44,307 nucleotides of DNA from Paenibacillus arenosi (GCF_014841135.1 NZ_JACYTN010000031.1:1-44307), one strand, 5' to 3'; positions 16,805-24,889 are shown, counted from the first letter of the stretch. Notes: generated from the sequence alone by a model not told the origin. Numbers and translations: made by a program.

Positions 16805-18628
16805 TTAACGATAGCTCAATCCAAAATCTCTCGGATACTCTTTGCTTAAAGTTACAGGTAGTTTCCCTTTAGGGTTCGTACCGAAAATGACTTCGATAGA
16901 TGCGTTCCAAGAAATCGGAACAGGAGTAGTCCAATACCAAGTATCTGCCGCATAAGCCGCTATATAAGCCTTCGCATTTGGCAAACTTACGATATCGCTA
17001 GGGTTGCCGAGAGCAACCGTTACTACAGGCTTACCAGTCGCGATTAACTGGTTTACAAGATCAATTTGTCCTTTTGGAATTTTGCGATCTGACTGTGTAA
17101 ACACAATGATACGATCTACTAGCTTCGCCTTTGCAAGAGCGCCTTGAATGGCTTCTTCCGTGGCATCCAATGGCTCTCCCATAGCTGGTGCCGCCTGATA
17201 GGCCAATACTTCACCTTTGCTTACGGCCCTAACCATCTTTGCGATCCGCTCCGCATAGGCCATACTTACGACAAGTGTTTTCTCATCAGATCTAGGATTA
17301 AACGGCAGCACACTGTCATTTTTGAGCAATGTAATTGAGTCCAAAGCCATCTGGTAGGAACGATTCCAATGATCTTCATTACCTACTATTTTTACAGCTT
17401 GATTCACGTCAACATAACGGTTGTCGAACGTCTTCATCTTTAATTTGTAAGTAATAATCCGTGTTACCGCATCATCCACACGGCTCTTTTCTATTTTCCC
17501 AGCTTGAAGTGCGCTATATAGAGCATCCAGCGTCTCGATTTGATCTGCTGCAGAGCCATTGGCCATGACAATATCTGCACCTGCATTAATCGCCATAACA
17601 GCGGCTTCGCCAGCTCCCCAGTTTTTAGATATCGCGTCCATAACCATCGCATCGGTAATAATCATCCCTTTAAACCCTAGATCTTCACGCAATAATCCGG
17701 TTAGAACTTTTTTCGATAACGTTGCTGGTAATGTAGGATCTATCGCTTCAATAATAATGTGGGAGGTCATAATCGATTCGATCCCTTGATCGATAACAGC
17801 CTTGAATGGAGGGAGATGCACTTGTCTCAATACATCTTCACTGTAAGATACTTTGGATAACGTTGTATGTGTGTCAAAATCTGTATCCCCGTGTCCAGGG
17901 AAATGCTTCGCACTGGATAGGACACCTTCGCTTTGATACCCTTTCAATTGTGCTACAGCCATATCACTAACCATTTGTGTCTGCTCTCCAAATGAACGAA
18001 CGCCAATAACCGGATTCTCCATATTTGAGTTTACATCTACGACTGGTGAGTAGCTCCATTGAAAACCCATCGCTTTTGCTTCCTTAGCCGTTATGCGAGC
18101 TGCTTGTTCCGCATACTCTATACTGCGCGTCGCTCCAATCGCCATCTGTCTAGGTAAAATAATACCGGTAGCAGGAACTCGCTGCGCCGTTCCATTTTCC
18201 ATATCACCAGAAATAAATAATGGAATACCTAGGCGGGATTGCGATGCCAATGCCTGTAAGTCGTTCGTGAACTTTGCTGTCTCTACTGTATTTCTCATAA
18301 TGGCAGTTATTAGAGCGCTGCCCACGTTATATTCCTTGATCATCTTCTCAGAGAAGGGATCTGCTTGATTCGTAGGGGTATACATGACGAGCTGGCCGAT
18401 CTTTTCCTTATCGTTCATAAGAGTGACAATCTTTTTTGCCTTCTCCTCGATTGGCATATTGCTGCCAACAATAGCCTCTACCGTTACATTTTTCACCGTT
18501 TCCGACTGATTACCTGCTAGAGGGATAGGGCTAACATTCGGACTAGCACTGCTCACATTCCAGGCGTTCGAAATAACTGCTGTGAATACTAAGAGGCACA
18601 TCATGATACTAGCGACTTTCTTGTTCAT
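16805..18628 (-). CDS. nagZ: Secreted family 3 glycoside hydrolase (NagZ-like beta-N-acetylhexosaminidase)
   Basis: The 607-residue protein carries an N-terminal signal peptide (NKK, then a hydrophobic stretch to about residue 28) and a family 3 glycosidase domain. The NagZ signature KHFPGHGDTDFDTH at 241-254 contains the catalytic His/Asp pair, and ITDAMVMDAI supplies the nucleophile Asp326. A C-terminal alpha/beta domain follows. This is the two-domain form of Gram-positive NagZ (YbbD), which removes GlcNAc from peptidoglycan fragments outside the cell. ATG 18628 is chosen for AAGGAGA at 8 nt. In Bacillus subtilis nagZ also lies close to btr and feu. Confidence 0.9.
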   Translation of the reverse strand: MNKKVASIMMCLLVFTAVISNAWNVSSASPNVSPIPLAGNQSETVKNVTVEAIVGSNMPIEEKAKKIVTLMNDKEKIGQLVMYTPTNQADPFSEKMIKEYNVGSALITAIMRNTVETAKFTNDLQALASQSRLGIPLFISGDMENGTAQRVPATGIILPRQMAIGATRSIEYAEQAARITAKEAKAMGFQWSYSPVVDVNSNMENPVIGVRSFGEQTQMVSDMAVAQLKGYQSEGVLSSAKHFPGHGDTDFDTHTTLSKVSYSEDVLRQVHLPPFKAVIDQGIESIMTSHIIIEAIDPTLPATLSKKVLTGLLREDLGFKGMIITDAMVMDAISKNWGAGEAAVMAINAGADIVMANGSAADQIETLDALYSALQAGKIEKSRVDDAVTRIITYKLKMKTFDNRYVDVNQAVKIVGNEDHWNRSYQMALDSITLLKNDSVLPFNPRSDEKTLVVSMAYAERIAKMVRAVSKGEVLAYQAAPAMGEPLDATEEAIQGALAKAKLVDRIIVFTQSDRKIPKGQIDLVNQLIATGKPVVTVALGNPSDIVSLPNAKAYIAAYAADTWYWTTPVPISWNASIEVIFGTNPKGKLPVTLSKEYPRDFGLSYR

Positions 18629-18960
18629 CGTAATCTTCTCCTTATCGCTCATTTAGGTCGCCATACATACTGCTGCTGTCTGTCATGCTATATGTTGTTG
18701 CGATCTGCGAAGTAGACTATCATGAAGAGAAGAGATTTACAATATAATACATCAATTATTTGTTATACTTATCCATGATTTAGGAGATTCATTTCTAGTT
18801 ATTTTACATTTTCAGAAAATAGAAACACTTCGAACCTATGATTATGAGCTCGTCCTTATATTTTTCGATAGCTACCTACAAGAAGGTGAACAGCCTAGAT
18901 AAAAAAGTAGCAGCGGCTTGATTTATAGCGAGAGTCGATGCCCTAGAGCCAATGCAATGC

Positions 18961-19208
18961 GCAGCGTGGCCTAGTAAAGCAAGGCGTAGCAAGGCAGAGC
19001 ACTGCGAGCAAAGTGCGGCGTGGCCTAGTAAAGCAAGGCAGAGCACAGCGAGCAAAGTCCGGCGTAGCAGAGCAGAGGAAAGCGCGGCGTAGCCAGATAC
19101 AGCGTAGCAAGGCAAAGCACTGCGAGCAAAGTGCAGCAGGAAAGCGTAGCATAGCAGAGCAAAGCGAGGCAAGGCGTAGCCAGCCAGATACAGCGTAGCA
19201 AGGTAAAG
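18961..19208. repeat. Degenerate pentamer repeat block with 54-bp superunits
   Basis: The block is built from five-base words such as AAAGC, AAGGC, GTAGC and AGAGC. A 54-bp unit starting GCGTGGCCTAG at 18964 recurs at 19018, the second copy lacking 10 bp. AGCCAGATACAGCGTAGCAA occurs at about 19091 and again near 19183, and GCACTGCGAGCAAAGTGC also recurs. Frames on the minus strand give only low-complexity Ala/Leu/Cys-rich sequence, so I do not call a protein. The gap 18653-18960 before it shows no gene. Confidence 0.85.
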
Positions 19209-19213
19209 ATGCG

Positions 19214-19398
19214 CTAACGATTGCCACGGAGGCTATTCCGTGATTATCCATGGATGTTGAAATGTAACGAGTGTCAGTGAGCTTATTTGTCTGTGTGACC
19301 GGTATCAATCGGTATCATTGCTAAAATAAGCCTGACCACAACCGTTAGCACTCTGAAATGAACCATTTTACGAAAATAACGTCCATGGCGCTCGTTAG
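19214..19398. repeat. 185-bp palindromic intergenic repeat, copy 2
   Basis: This element starts CTAACGATTGCCACGGAGG and ends with TCCATGGCGCTCGTTAG. It has the same length as the element at 5684-5868 and shares GGAGGCTATT / AGAGGCTATT, AAATGTAACG, GCTTATTT and AAAATAACGTC.ATG at equivalent positions. It lies between the pentamer block and the reverse transcriptase gene. The 224 bases from 19399 to the reverse transcriptase start show no intron RNA domain that I can recognise. Confidence 0.7.
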
Positions 19399-19622
19399 CG
19401 GAATTTGATTGGCTTAGATCCTCCATAGTGCAGTGTAGCCTGAGATATTTTTCGCAAAAAATCGTACATGTTTGGATAATCATCTACAAATTGATCGTTT
19501 CTTAAAATACAGTATTCGGAAAACAAAACATCTCGTCCAAATGGACGACCGTACAAGCAGAAATAAGCACCTTTTCATAAACTGAAACATTCCATTTGTT
19601 CGGACATGAAAAGGGGGATACG

Positions 19623-20582
19623 ATGGAGAAGACGAGGCGCTTTCACATACCGAAAAGTGTTCTGGGGGAAGCATTCCGACAATCTGAAAAGACGAAAGTT
19701 GTAGGCATAGACGGTCAGACCATTGAGGATTTTAAGCAAAATCGAATCAAACTGCTGCATGAATTGTGGATGGAGCTTAACACTGGCAGCTATGTTCCTT
19801 CTCCCGTTCGAAGAATCGTAATCCCCAAGAAAAGCGGTGGATGGCGGCCGATGGGCATTCCAACGGTAAAAGATTTTATTGTACAGACACTGTTAAAAAA
19901 TGAACTTGCCCCTGAATTCGAGCGTCTATTTCATCCCAATTCATATGGCTATAAGCAAAAAAGACCCGCTCGGGACGATGCCGTACGCCTAGCAGGTGAA
20001 CGTTGTTTGCGATACGATTGGGCACTTGTTATGGATATTAAAAAATTCGGAGAGAACATTAACCATCGGCTGCTTATGGACATGTTGAACACACATATTC
20101 GAAGCAAATGGGCATTGTTATACACCCATCGCATGATGATCGCACCTATTCAAATGAAAGACGGAACTATAGTCAAATCAAAAAGAGGACTCGCCCAAGG
20201 AAGCAAACTCAATATTTTACTAGGCAATGTGTATTTGCATCATATTTTTGACGAGTGGATGCAGCAGAAACATCCTGACATCCCTTTCGAGCGCTACACG
20301 GATGATATCATTTGCCATTGTAAAAATGAAACGAACGCAAAAAATCTGCTCGCCCAACTGCAGCAAAGATTCTCCAGGTACAGGCTTACTCCTCATCCAG
20401 AAAAAACGAAAATCGTATATTGCAAAGATGATAGCCGTAAAGGAAACTATGCTCATGTTGATTTCGATTTTCTAGGCACAACTTTCTGTGCGCAGAAAAT
20501 CAAAACCGGCTCCGGCAGCTACACCGCTCGTTTCGGACCAAAAACAAATGACTACGCTTTACCTGCAATCAGGAGAACGTAG
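19623..20582 (+). CDS. Orphan group II intron-like reverse transcriptase with altered motifs
   Basis: The 319-residue protein aligns by eye with LtrA-type reverse transcriptases: KKSGGWRPMGIPTVKD at 69-84, HPNSYGYKQKRPA, MDIKKF with Asp138 (motif A), and the motif C box. Three conserved spots differ. The usual FFDNIDH reads FGENINH, TPQGSVISPLLAN reads AQGSKLNILLGN, and YADD reads YTDD at 225-228. The metal-binding aspartates are kept. It ends at the beginning of the maturase X domain, and no HNH domain or intron domain V was found. It may be a decaying intron ORF or a repurposed enzyme. GGGGG precedes ATG 19623. Confidence 0.75.
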   Translation: MEKTRRFHIPKSVLGEAFRQSEKTKVVGIDGQTIEDFKQNRIKLLHELWMELNTGSYVPSPVRRIVIPKKSGGWRPMGIPTVKDFIVQTLLKNELAPEFERLFHPNSYGYKQKRPARDDAVRLAGERCLRYDWALVMDIKKFGENINHRLLMDMLNTHIRSKWALLYTHRMMIAPIQMKDGTIVKSKRGLAQGSKLNILLGNVYLHHIFDEWMQQKHPDIPFERYTDDIICHCKNETNAKNLLAQLQQRFSRYRLTPHPEKTKIVYCKDDSRKGNYAHVDFDFLGTTFCAQKIKTGSGSYTARFGPKTNDYALPAIRRT

Positions 20583-20602
20583 CCGTTACATTTATTTTTA
20601 AT

Positions 20603-22051
20603 TCAACTATTTTCCTTACGCTGAGTCTCATCGATTCTTGCCACGCATAGCGCTCCTTCCACATATTCTGCTACCGTTCCTTCCACTTCAACTGTGCTTA
20701 CCGCTCCTCGCGGTGCCGCTCCCGGCAAGCGGAAATCAGCCACATCTATCGGCAAAATAGCAACCTCCTCTGGATGTTCTAACTGCGGCACCCACTCATA
20801 AGGCACACGATAGGCACGATAGACCATATTCGCATTTCGTTGATTTTTATAGGGAGAAATATATTCCCACACGAGTTCATGCTCCCGAGTCACCTCGAAA
20901 ATTCTACCGTCTGCCCCTTCCGTAATTAGCGTATTACCATTAGGAAGCCGCTGCGCTGAGCTAATATACGGACTATAAAAACGATAAGAATCGAGCGGTG
21001 CCTGAAATCCCGCTTCGGTCGGTGTATACTGCCATTCAATCTCTAGCGTTACAGGATTGATTTCTAAAATACGAGAATGATCCCGCCGAGCCACCCTTAA
21101 TCCGTCCGCTGACTCCGGATTTGGCGCACCATATCCTGCCCAGCCCCCGTTATCAAATACAAGCAGATTCCCTTCACCCGGCAATCCTCTCGGAATAAGA
21201 TGGGCATGATGCTGTCCGATAATCCAGCCGAGATGCTTCGTTACCTCTGTATCGTAATTCGGCCCCAGCTTCCACACAATCTTGCCAGTTTGCTTGTCTA
21301 TAATAGCAATAATGTTAGATTCACGAGCATCCCATATAATATTGTCTGGATGAAAACGCTCATCGCCCGCATCGTAGAACTTATTCGGCCCTAAGACGGA
21401 AGCGGAATTAATATGCATCCAATCCCCTGCATTTGCACCAAAAAATCTCGTGTTCGGATCACGATACAGTACTTCCTTCGCCTGCTCATCAAAGCCTAGT
21501 TCATCGAAATGATCACTGCACGCCCACTCCCAGAGGATATTCCCTTCCCAGTCCACCTCAATAAGCACATCGTCCAACAGCAGCTTATCCGAAATGTTCG
21601 GACAAGTTACATTTTTATGGACAAGCAGCAGCGTACGCCCTGAATCTACCTCCGGTTCCTGACCCGGTACATAATAACCGACAGGATTGCCTTCACGTTG
21701 GTAATCATGATGCTGGCGTGCCATCCATTGCGGCGGATTGTCTGGATCTTCAATCCATTCATAACGGTCGAACTTCCACACGATATTGCCATCCCAATCA
21801 ACTTGAACCAGATTTTTCTCATCTTGAAACCCGTATCTAGTATCACGCTGCGCCGTACTTCCTAGCACATAACCACCAGGCAGCAGCTTGTTTGGAAATC
21901 CACGCAGCCCTTTCCAAAGATGAACCTCTCGGCCATTCATATCAATCAGGAGCGCTCCCGTATCTGCTGCTTGATACAGTGTGTACCCGCTCCATGCCTG
22001 CTCTGGCTTGTACACCGTTGTTCCCGTTGGATAAATCGTAGGGTGTCCCAT
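20603..22051 (-). CDS. Arylsulfotransferase-family (ASST-like) beta-propeller protein
   Basis: The 482-residue protein shows repeating blade motifs such as VQVDWDGNIVWKFD, IEVDWEGNILWEW, IIDKQTGKIVWKLGP and RIFEVTREHELVWEY. It also has conserved histidines in RQHHDY and GQHHAHLIPRG and the phrase RLPNGNTLITEG. This is the pattern of the arylsulfotransferase / ASST family. No signal peptide is seen, unlike the periplasmic Gram-negative enzymes, so the protein is probably cytosolic. Sulfotransfer activity is therefore uncertain. The ATG at 22051 follows AAAGGAG. A structured leader with a terminator lies just upstream. Confidence 0.75.
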   Translation of the reverse strand: MGHPTIYPTGTTVYKPEQAWSGYTLYQAADTGALLIDMNGREVHLWKGLRGFPNKLLPGGYVLGSTAQRDTRYGFQDEKNLVQVDWDGNIVWKFDRYEWIEDPDNPPQWMARQHHDYQREGNPVGYYVPGQEPEVDSGRTLLLVHKNVTCPNISDKLLLDDVLIEVDWEGNILWEWACSDHFDELGFDEQAKEVLYRDPNTRFFGANAGDWMHINSASVLGPNKFYDAGDERFHPDNIIWDARESNIIAIIDKQTGKIVWKLGPNYDTEVTKHLGWIIGQHHAHLIPRGLPGEGNLLVFDNGGWAGYGAPNPESADGLRVARRDHSRILEINPVTLEIEWQYTPTEAGFQAPLDSYRFYSPYISSAQRLPNGNTLITEGADGRIFEVTREHELVWEYISPYKNQRNANMVYRAYRVPYEWVPQLEHPEEVAILPIDVADFRLPGAAPRGAVSTVEVEGTVAEYVEGALCVARIDETQRKENS

Positions 22052-22081
22052 ATCTCATACTCCTTTCATTTGTCAGGAAAT

Positions 22082-22177
22082 AAAAAAGACTCATGCCTCT
22101 CTAGCAGCTGGAAAGCTGTAAAAGATACATGAGCCTTTGGTGATCCAATCGGCTGTTGCCTATGTAAAATGTATTGG
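22082..22177 (-). ncRNA. Putative attenuator leader RNA of the ASST-like gene
   Basis: Read on the minus strand, the transcript would begin near 22175 with a stem closed by CCAAT (22177-22173) and ATTGG (22149-22145), capped by a small GGC-AACA-GCC hairpin. After a short linker comes an 8-bp stem GGCTCATG / CATGAGTC (22135-22128 and 22095-22088), with an inner CAGCT/AGCTG hairpin and then TTTTTT (22087-22082). This is a terminator placed 30 nt before the start codon. The arrangement suggests a riboswitch or protein-controlled attenuator. It does not match the SAM-I, TPP or T-box patterns that I know. Confidence 0.6.
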
Positions 22178-22181
22178 AATT

Positions 22182-22210
22182 ATATTATCCACATTATTCC
22201 GAGTAGTCAA
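22182..22210 (-). promoter_or_regulatory. Sigma-A-type promoter for the ASST-like gene
   Basis: On the minus strand TTGACT (22210-22205) and TAATAT (22187-22182) are separated by exactly 17 nt. A start about 7 nt downstream falls at the base of the first leader hairpin. Confidence 0.75.
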
Positions 22211-22281
22211 GTTTGAATTGTTTCACTTCACAGTTTACAATGAGTTTGAAGTTCTCCTCTCTTTGTGATCTCGAAAATATC

Positions 22282-22359
22282 ATTAGCAAAAAAGCTTACG
22301 TTTGCTAATTAGCTATATAAAATCCAAATGTTTACATATAAATAGATTGAATGTATACT
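22282..22359 (+). promoter_or_regulatory. Promoter and inverted repeat upstream of the secreted-protein pair
   Basis: TTTACA (22331-22336) and TATACT (22354-22359), spaced 17 nt, form a likely promoter. Upstream, ATTAGCAAA (22282-22290) and TTTGCTAAT (22301-22309) form a perfect 9-bp-arm inverted repeat that could bind a regulator. The gap before it shows no gene. Confidence 0.55.
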
Positions 22360-22410
22360 CAAGTGGTATATCGCACAAAAATTTACAATAACAAAGAAGG
22401 GATGATTTTT

Positions 22411-22897
22411 TTGAGAAAAAAAAGGAAGACTATTAACAAGAATCGGAATCCCGGTTGCTTCACTTACGATGGGATTAGTTCTCCCGGTATTTTCCTTAAC
22501 AGTTTTTGCTGGATACGCTACTAGTTCAACTGGGTATTTTACTGTTAACTCAAAGAACTATTCTAACAACTCAGTTATTGCTACAGATACTATTAATGGT
22601 ACTTCCTTTGCAAACTCATGGTCTACAGTTCAAACATACCCTGCATCTTCATCTAACAATGTACCCGCCGGTTATATGGGTTCTAAGGCAAGATTATTCA
22701 ATGGAAACGATGAATTAATTGCAGAAACTTCCTGGGTATACAATGACAAGACAACGTATGTTCTAGATAGCCGCATTGCTACTCGTAACCCCGCAGTTTC
22801 GAGAACAGCGTATTATGGGTATGGGATCACGGCTGCATATAATGGTAATGGATATTCACAATATTATACATTTAAAAGCCCAAAACAAAACGGATAG
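22411..22897 (+). CDS. Small secreted protein with a frameshift at an A8 tract
   Basis: The clear coding frame runs from 22424 to 22897. It begins with the body of a signal peptide (KKGRLLTRIGIPVASLT, then a hydrophobic run ending VFSLTVFA) followed by about 120 polar residues rich in Ser, Asn, Thr and Tyr. No start codon exists in that frame before the signal peptide. The only start with a GAAGGG site is TTG at 22411 (or ATG 22402), which is one frame off. Skipping one A in the eight-A run at 22416-22423 restores a full signal peptide beginning LRKKGRLL. ATG 22469 would give a protein without the charged N-terminus. The family is not recognised. Confidence 0.6.
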
Positions 22898-22907
22898 GAG
22901 GTAAACT

Positions 22908-23336
22908 ATGAAAACCAGAAAGATTTCTGCCATAACATTTATTATAGGTTTGACAATAAGTGCAGCGGCAGTACCTGTATTTGGATCTAGTTTGCGGAAC
23001 CGAGGTCTTGAGCAACCTCCTGTATATTCTGTGAATGAGAGTGGATTAACTTACGGTTCTGCAGCCAATGCCGTTTCTGTTGAAACAGAACCTGATTTAA
23101 TATCTGCTGTGGGCATAGATGGTATTAAAGGTTATGTTTATTCTAAGGATCTTCAAGAAGAGATGCCTAAAACGCCTGAAGAGGCCGTTGCAATCACGAA
23201 AGATCATAAAAAAGCTTTATTGGCCAAAAGTTTTGATGGGAAAGCGGTAGTTGTTCGTACTGTTCCACTTTATGATTTAGATGGAAAGACGATTATAGGC
23301 CAATTTGCTATTACTGGAGCACCAAATAACAAATAA
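22908..23336 (+). CDS. Small secreted hypothetical protein
   Basis: The 142-residue protein has a classical signal peptide (MKTRKISAITFIIGL, then a hydrophobic stretch to about residue 26 near VFGSS). The exported part contains EEMPKTPEEAVAIT, a Lys-rich helix and a C-terminal strand region VVRTVPLYDLDGKTIIG. GGAGG precedes the ATG. It starts 10 nt after the stop of the other secreted protein, so the two form an operon and may act together outside the cell. I do not recognise the family. Confidence 0.75.
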   Translation: MKTRKISAITFIIGLTISAAAVPVFGSSLRNRGLEQPPVYSVNESGLTYGSAANAVSVETEPDLISAVGIDGIKGYVYSKDLQEEMPKTPEEAVAITKDHKKALLAKSFDGKAVVVRTVPLYDLDGKTIIGQFAITGAPNNK

Positions 23337-23366
23337 AACTTAAAACGATTATACTGTTCTACCATC

Positions 23367-23410
23367 ACCAACAAAACTCCCACTACATGTAGTGGGAGTT
23401 TTGTTGGTGT
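23367..23410 (+). terminator. Near-perfect 44-bp palindrome, probable terminator
   Basis: The sequence is an essentially perfect palindrome centred at 23388/23389, with arms starting CACCAACAAAACTCCCACTA. The right arm contains TTTTGTT. It lies 30 nt past the second secreted-protein gene and ahead of the converging membrane protein gene, so it could stop transcription from both sides. Confidence 0.7.
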
Positions 23411-23521
23411 CCAGAGCTGATCACGTATCCAACTGGAATCGTTTAATTTACGGTTCACAAGAAAAATCACAAATCAACTTTTAATGAAAGGCCCATCCAT
23501 TTTTAAAAGATAATCTTCTTT

Positions 23522-24070
23522 TTACTTCGCCAACTTCTTATTTTCTCTTGGCCATATAAAATAACTAAGCGTAATCAATAAATCTATACCGATTACAATG
23601 CCCCATATTCGAAGCGTTCCCATTAAAGCTTCTGTTCTGCTTGTATCGTTCACGTAGTAAATCATCCCGACTAATAGTCCCGCACCAATGATAAAGGCAA
23701 CAACATGACGAACGAAACTCTTCACGTAATGCTTCGCATGCTCCATCCCATATCTTTTGATCGGCTTCTCACCTTGCTTCGTAATATAGTAGCGAAAGTT
23801 CTCATCGGCCCAATCAATCATGCTCTTACCAAAAGCAATCGATACACCAATATAGATGGCTGCGATCGCATGCGCGGTTGTCGCTGTTGCCCCTTGGTAA
23901 AGATCAATGCTTGTAGCTACAAGCAAGATGACGTCTACAACAGGTGTTAAGGCTAACAAAAATAACCCTAAACGCTCCTTTTTCAACAAATAACGGGTAA
24001 CTAATCCAGCACCGATCACGATCCAGAATGCAACTTCACAAGCAATAATAAGTAGGACAATTGCGTTCAT
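23522..24070 (-). CDS. Integral membrane protein of unknown function
   Basis: The 182-residue protein has about six hydrophobic segments: two at residues 2-25 and 32-52, one or two around 62-80, and two near the C-terminus around 120-140 and 153-173. A charged cytoplasmic loop of about 30 residues (DENFRYYITKQGEKPIKRYG) separates the halves. The ATG at 24070 follows AAGGGGAG. The pattern resembles conserved Bacillales membrane proteins of unknown role. It is probably transcribed alone. Confidence 0.7.
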   Translation of the reverse strand: MNAIVLLIIACEVAFWIVIGAGLVTRYLLKKERLGLFLLALTPVVDVILLVATSIDLYQGATATTAHAIAAIYIGVSIAFGKSMIDWADENFRYYITKQGEKPIKRYGMEHAKHYVKSFVRHVVAFIIGAGLLVGMIYYVNDTSRTEALMGTLRIWGIVIGIDLLITLSYFIWPRENKKLAK

Positions 24071-24148
24071 ATCTGCTCCCCTTTCAGTAGTAATCATCAT
24101 ACAACATCCAGTATTATAAATTATAAAAATTTGAGTTATTTCTACATT

Positions 24149-24778
24149 TTAAATTTGTACTGTACGTTCTACTACCGAGCTCGGATCGATAGCCAGCTGA
24201 TTCGTGTATCGAACTTCACCAATCTTGCAGTTCGGGCCAATTCGAATATCCTCACCAACGATCAGATCTGCTTCCACATGGTCAATTTTAATTCTACGCC
24301 CCGTAAGACTAGAGCACATTAACTTCTTTCTCCCCAAAGAAAGTAAATTCAAAAAGAAGAGTTTCTCTCTGCCGATATCGATCGTTTCCCCCGCTATGAG
24401 GTGTTTTATAGAAGGAGTCCCCCCTTGAAATCGGATATGTACATCTCCCGATGTCAGCGTATCCCCAATCATAACGAAGCCTTTTGCAGAGAAAGATTGT
24501 GAATTCACCGATTGATCAGCTTTAAATGAGCCCGAACAGTCGATTCGATCCGCAGTTATGGAGTTAAAATGCCCATGACCATTACTAGACATCTGCTTGG
24601 TACTGCAATGGCCTTTTACATGACAAGAACCCGAGCTTTTGAAACTTTCTGTGCTAATACTGCCCTCAAATCGACCATGACCTGCTATATGTACGCTTTT
24701 GGATTGAATATCTTGACGATACGTTCCTGCTCCATTAATACGTATATGTTCTGCTGTCTCCACTACACTCGCCCCCAT
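24149..24778 (-). CDS. Bactofilin-like polymer-forming protein
   Basis: The 209-residue protein consists mostly of short repeating beta-strands of about 10 residues rich in Gly, Ser, Ile and His (for example VHIAGHGRFEGSIS, CHVKGHCSTKQM, CSGSFKADQSV). This is the right-handed beta-helix pattern of polymer-forming cytoskeletal proteins (bactofilin/DUF583 group, such as Bacillus YhbE/YhbF). No membrane segment is seen. The ATG at 24778 has only a weak ribosome binding site. AT-rich sequence upstream shares a 12-base word with the MarR operator at 25416-25440. Confidence 0.7.
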   Translation of the reverse strand: MGASVVETAEHIRINGAGTYRQDIQSKSVHIAGHGRFEGSISTESFKSSGSCHVKGHCSTKQMSSNGHGHFNSITADRIDCSGSFKADQSVNSQSFSAKGFVMIGDTLTSGDVHIRFQGGTPSIKHLIAGETIDIGREKLFFLNLLSLGRKKLMCSSLTGRRIKIDHVEADLIVGEDIRIGPNCKIGEVRYTNQLAIDPSSVVERTVQI

Positions 24779-24819
24779 AAGTATCTCTGCGATTATTTTA
24801 GAAGATAAATGTTTTAACT

Positions 24820-24833
24820 ATTAAAATATATAA
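24820..24833. promoter_or_regulatory. MarR-operator-like word upstream of the bactofilin-like gene
   Basis: The word ATTAAAATATATA occurs here, about 45 nt upstream of the bactofilin-like gene. The same word, ATTAAAATATAT, forms one arm of the palindrome at 25416-25440 before the MarR gene. This suggests that the same regulator could act on both genes, but the region is very AT-rich. Confidence 0.35.
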
Positions 24834-24889
24834 TAATTAATATAATTTCAAAAGATTATATTGTCAATAACCCCCATAAAGCATGCACA

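Noticed and set aside
18876-19308. Minus-strand Ala/Leu/Cys-rich frames
   Set aside because: They are translations of the pentamer repeat block; the periodicity is in the DNA, not the protein.
19399-20602. Complete group II intron or retron
   Set aside because: No domain V-like hairpin or intron boundaries were found, the maturase domain is absent, and the retron-specific motifs are not present.
22082-22177. SAM-I, TPP or T-box riboswitch
   Set aside because: The leader is too short for a T-box and lacks the conserved cores of SAM-I and TPP aptamers.
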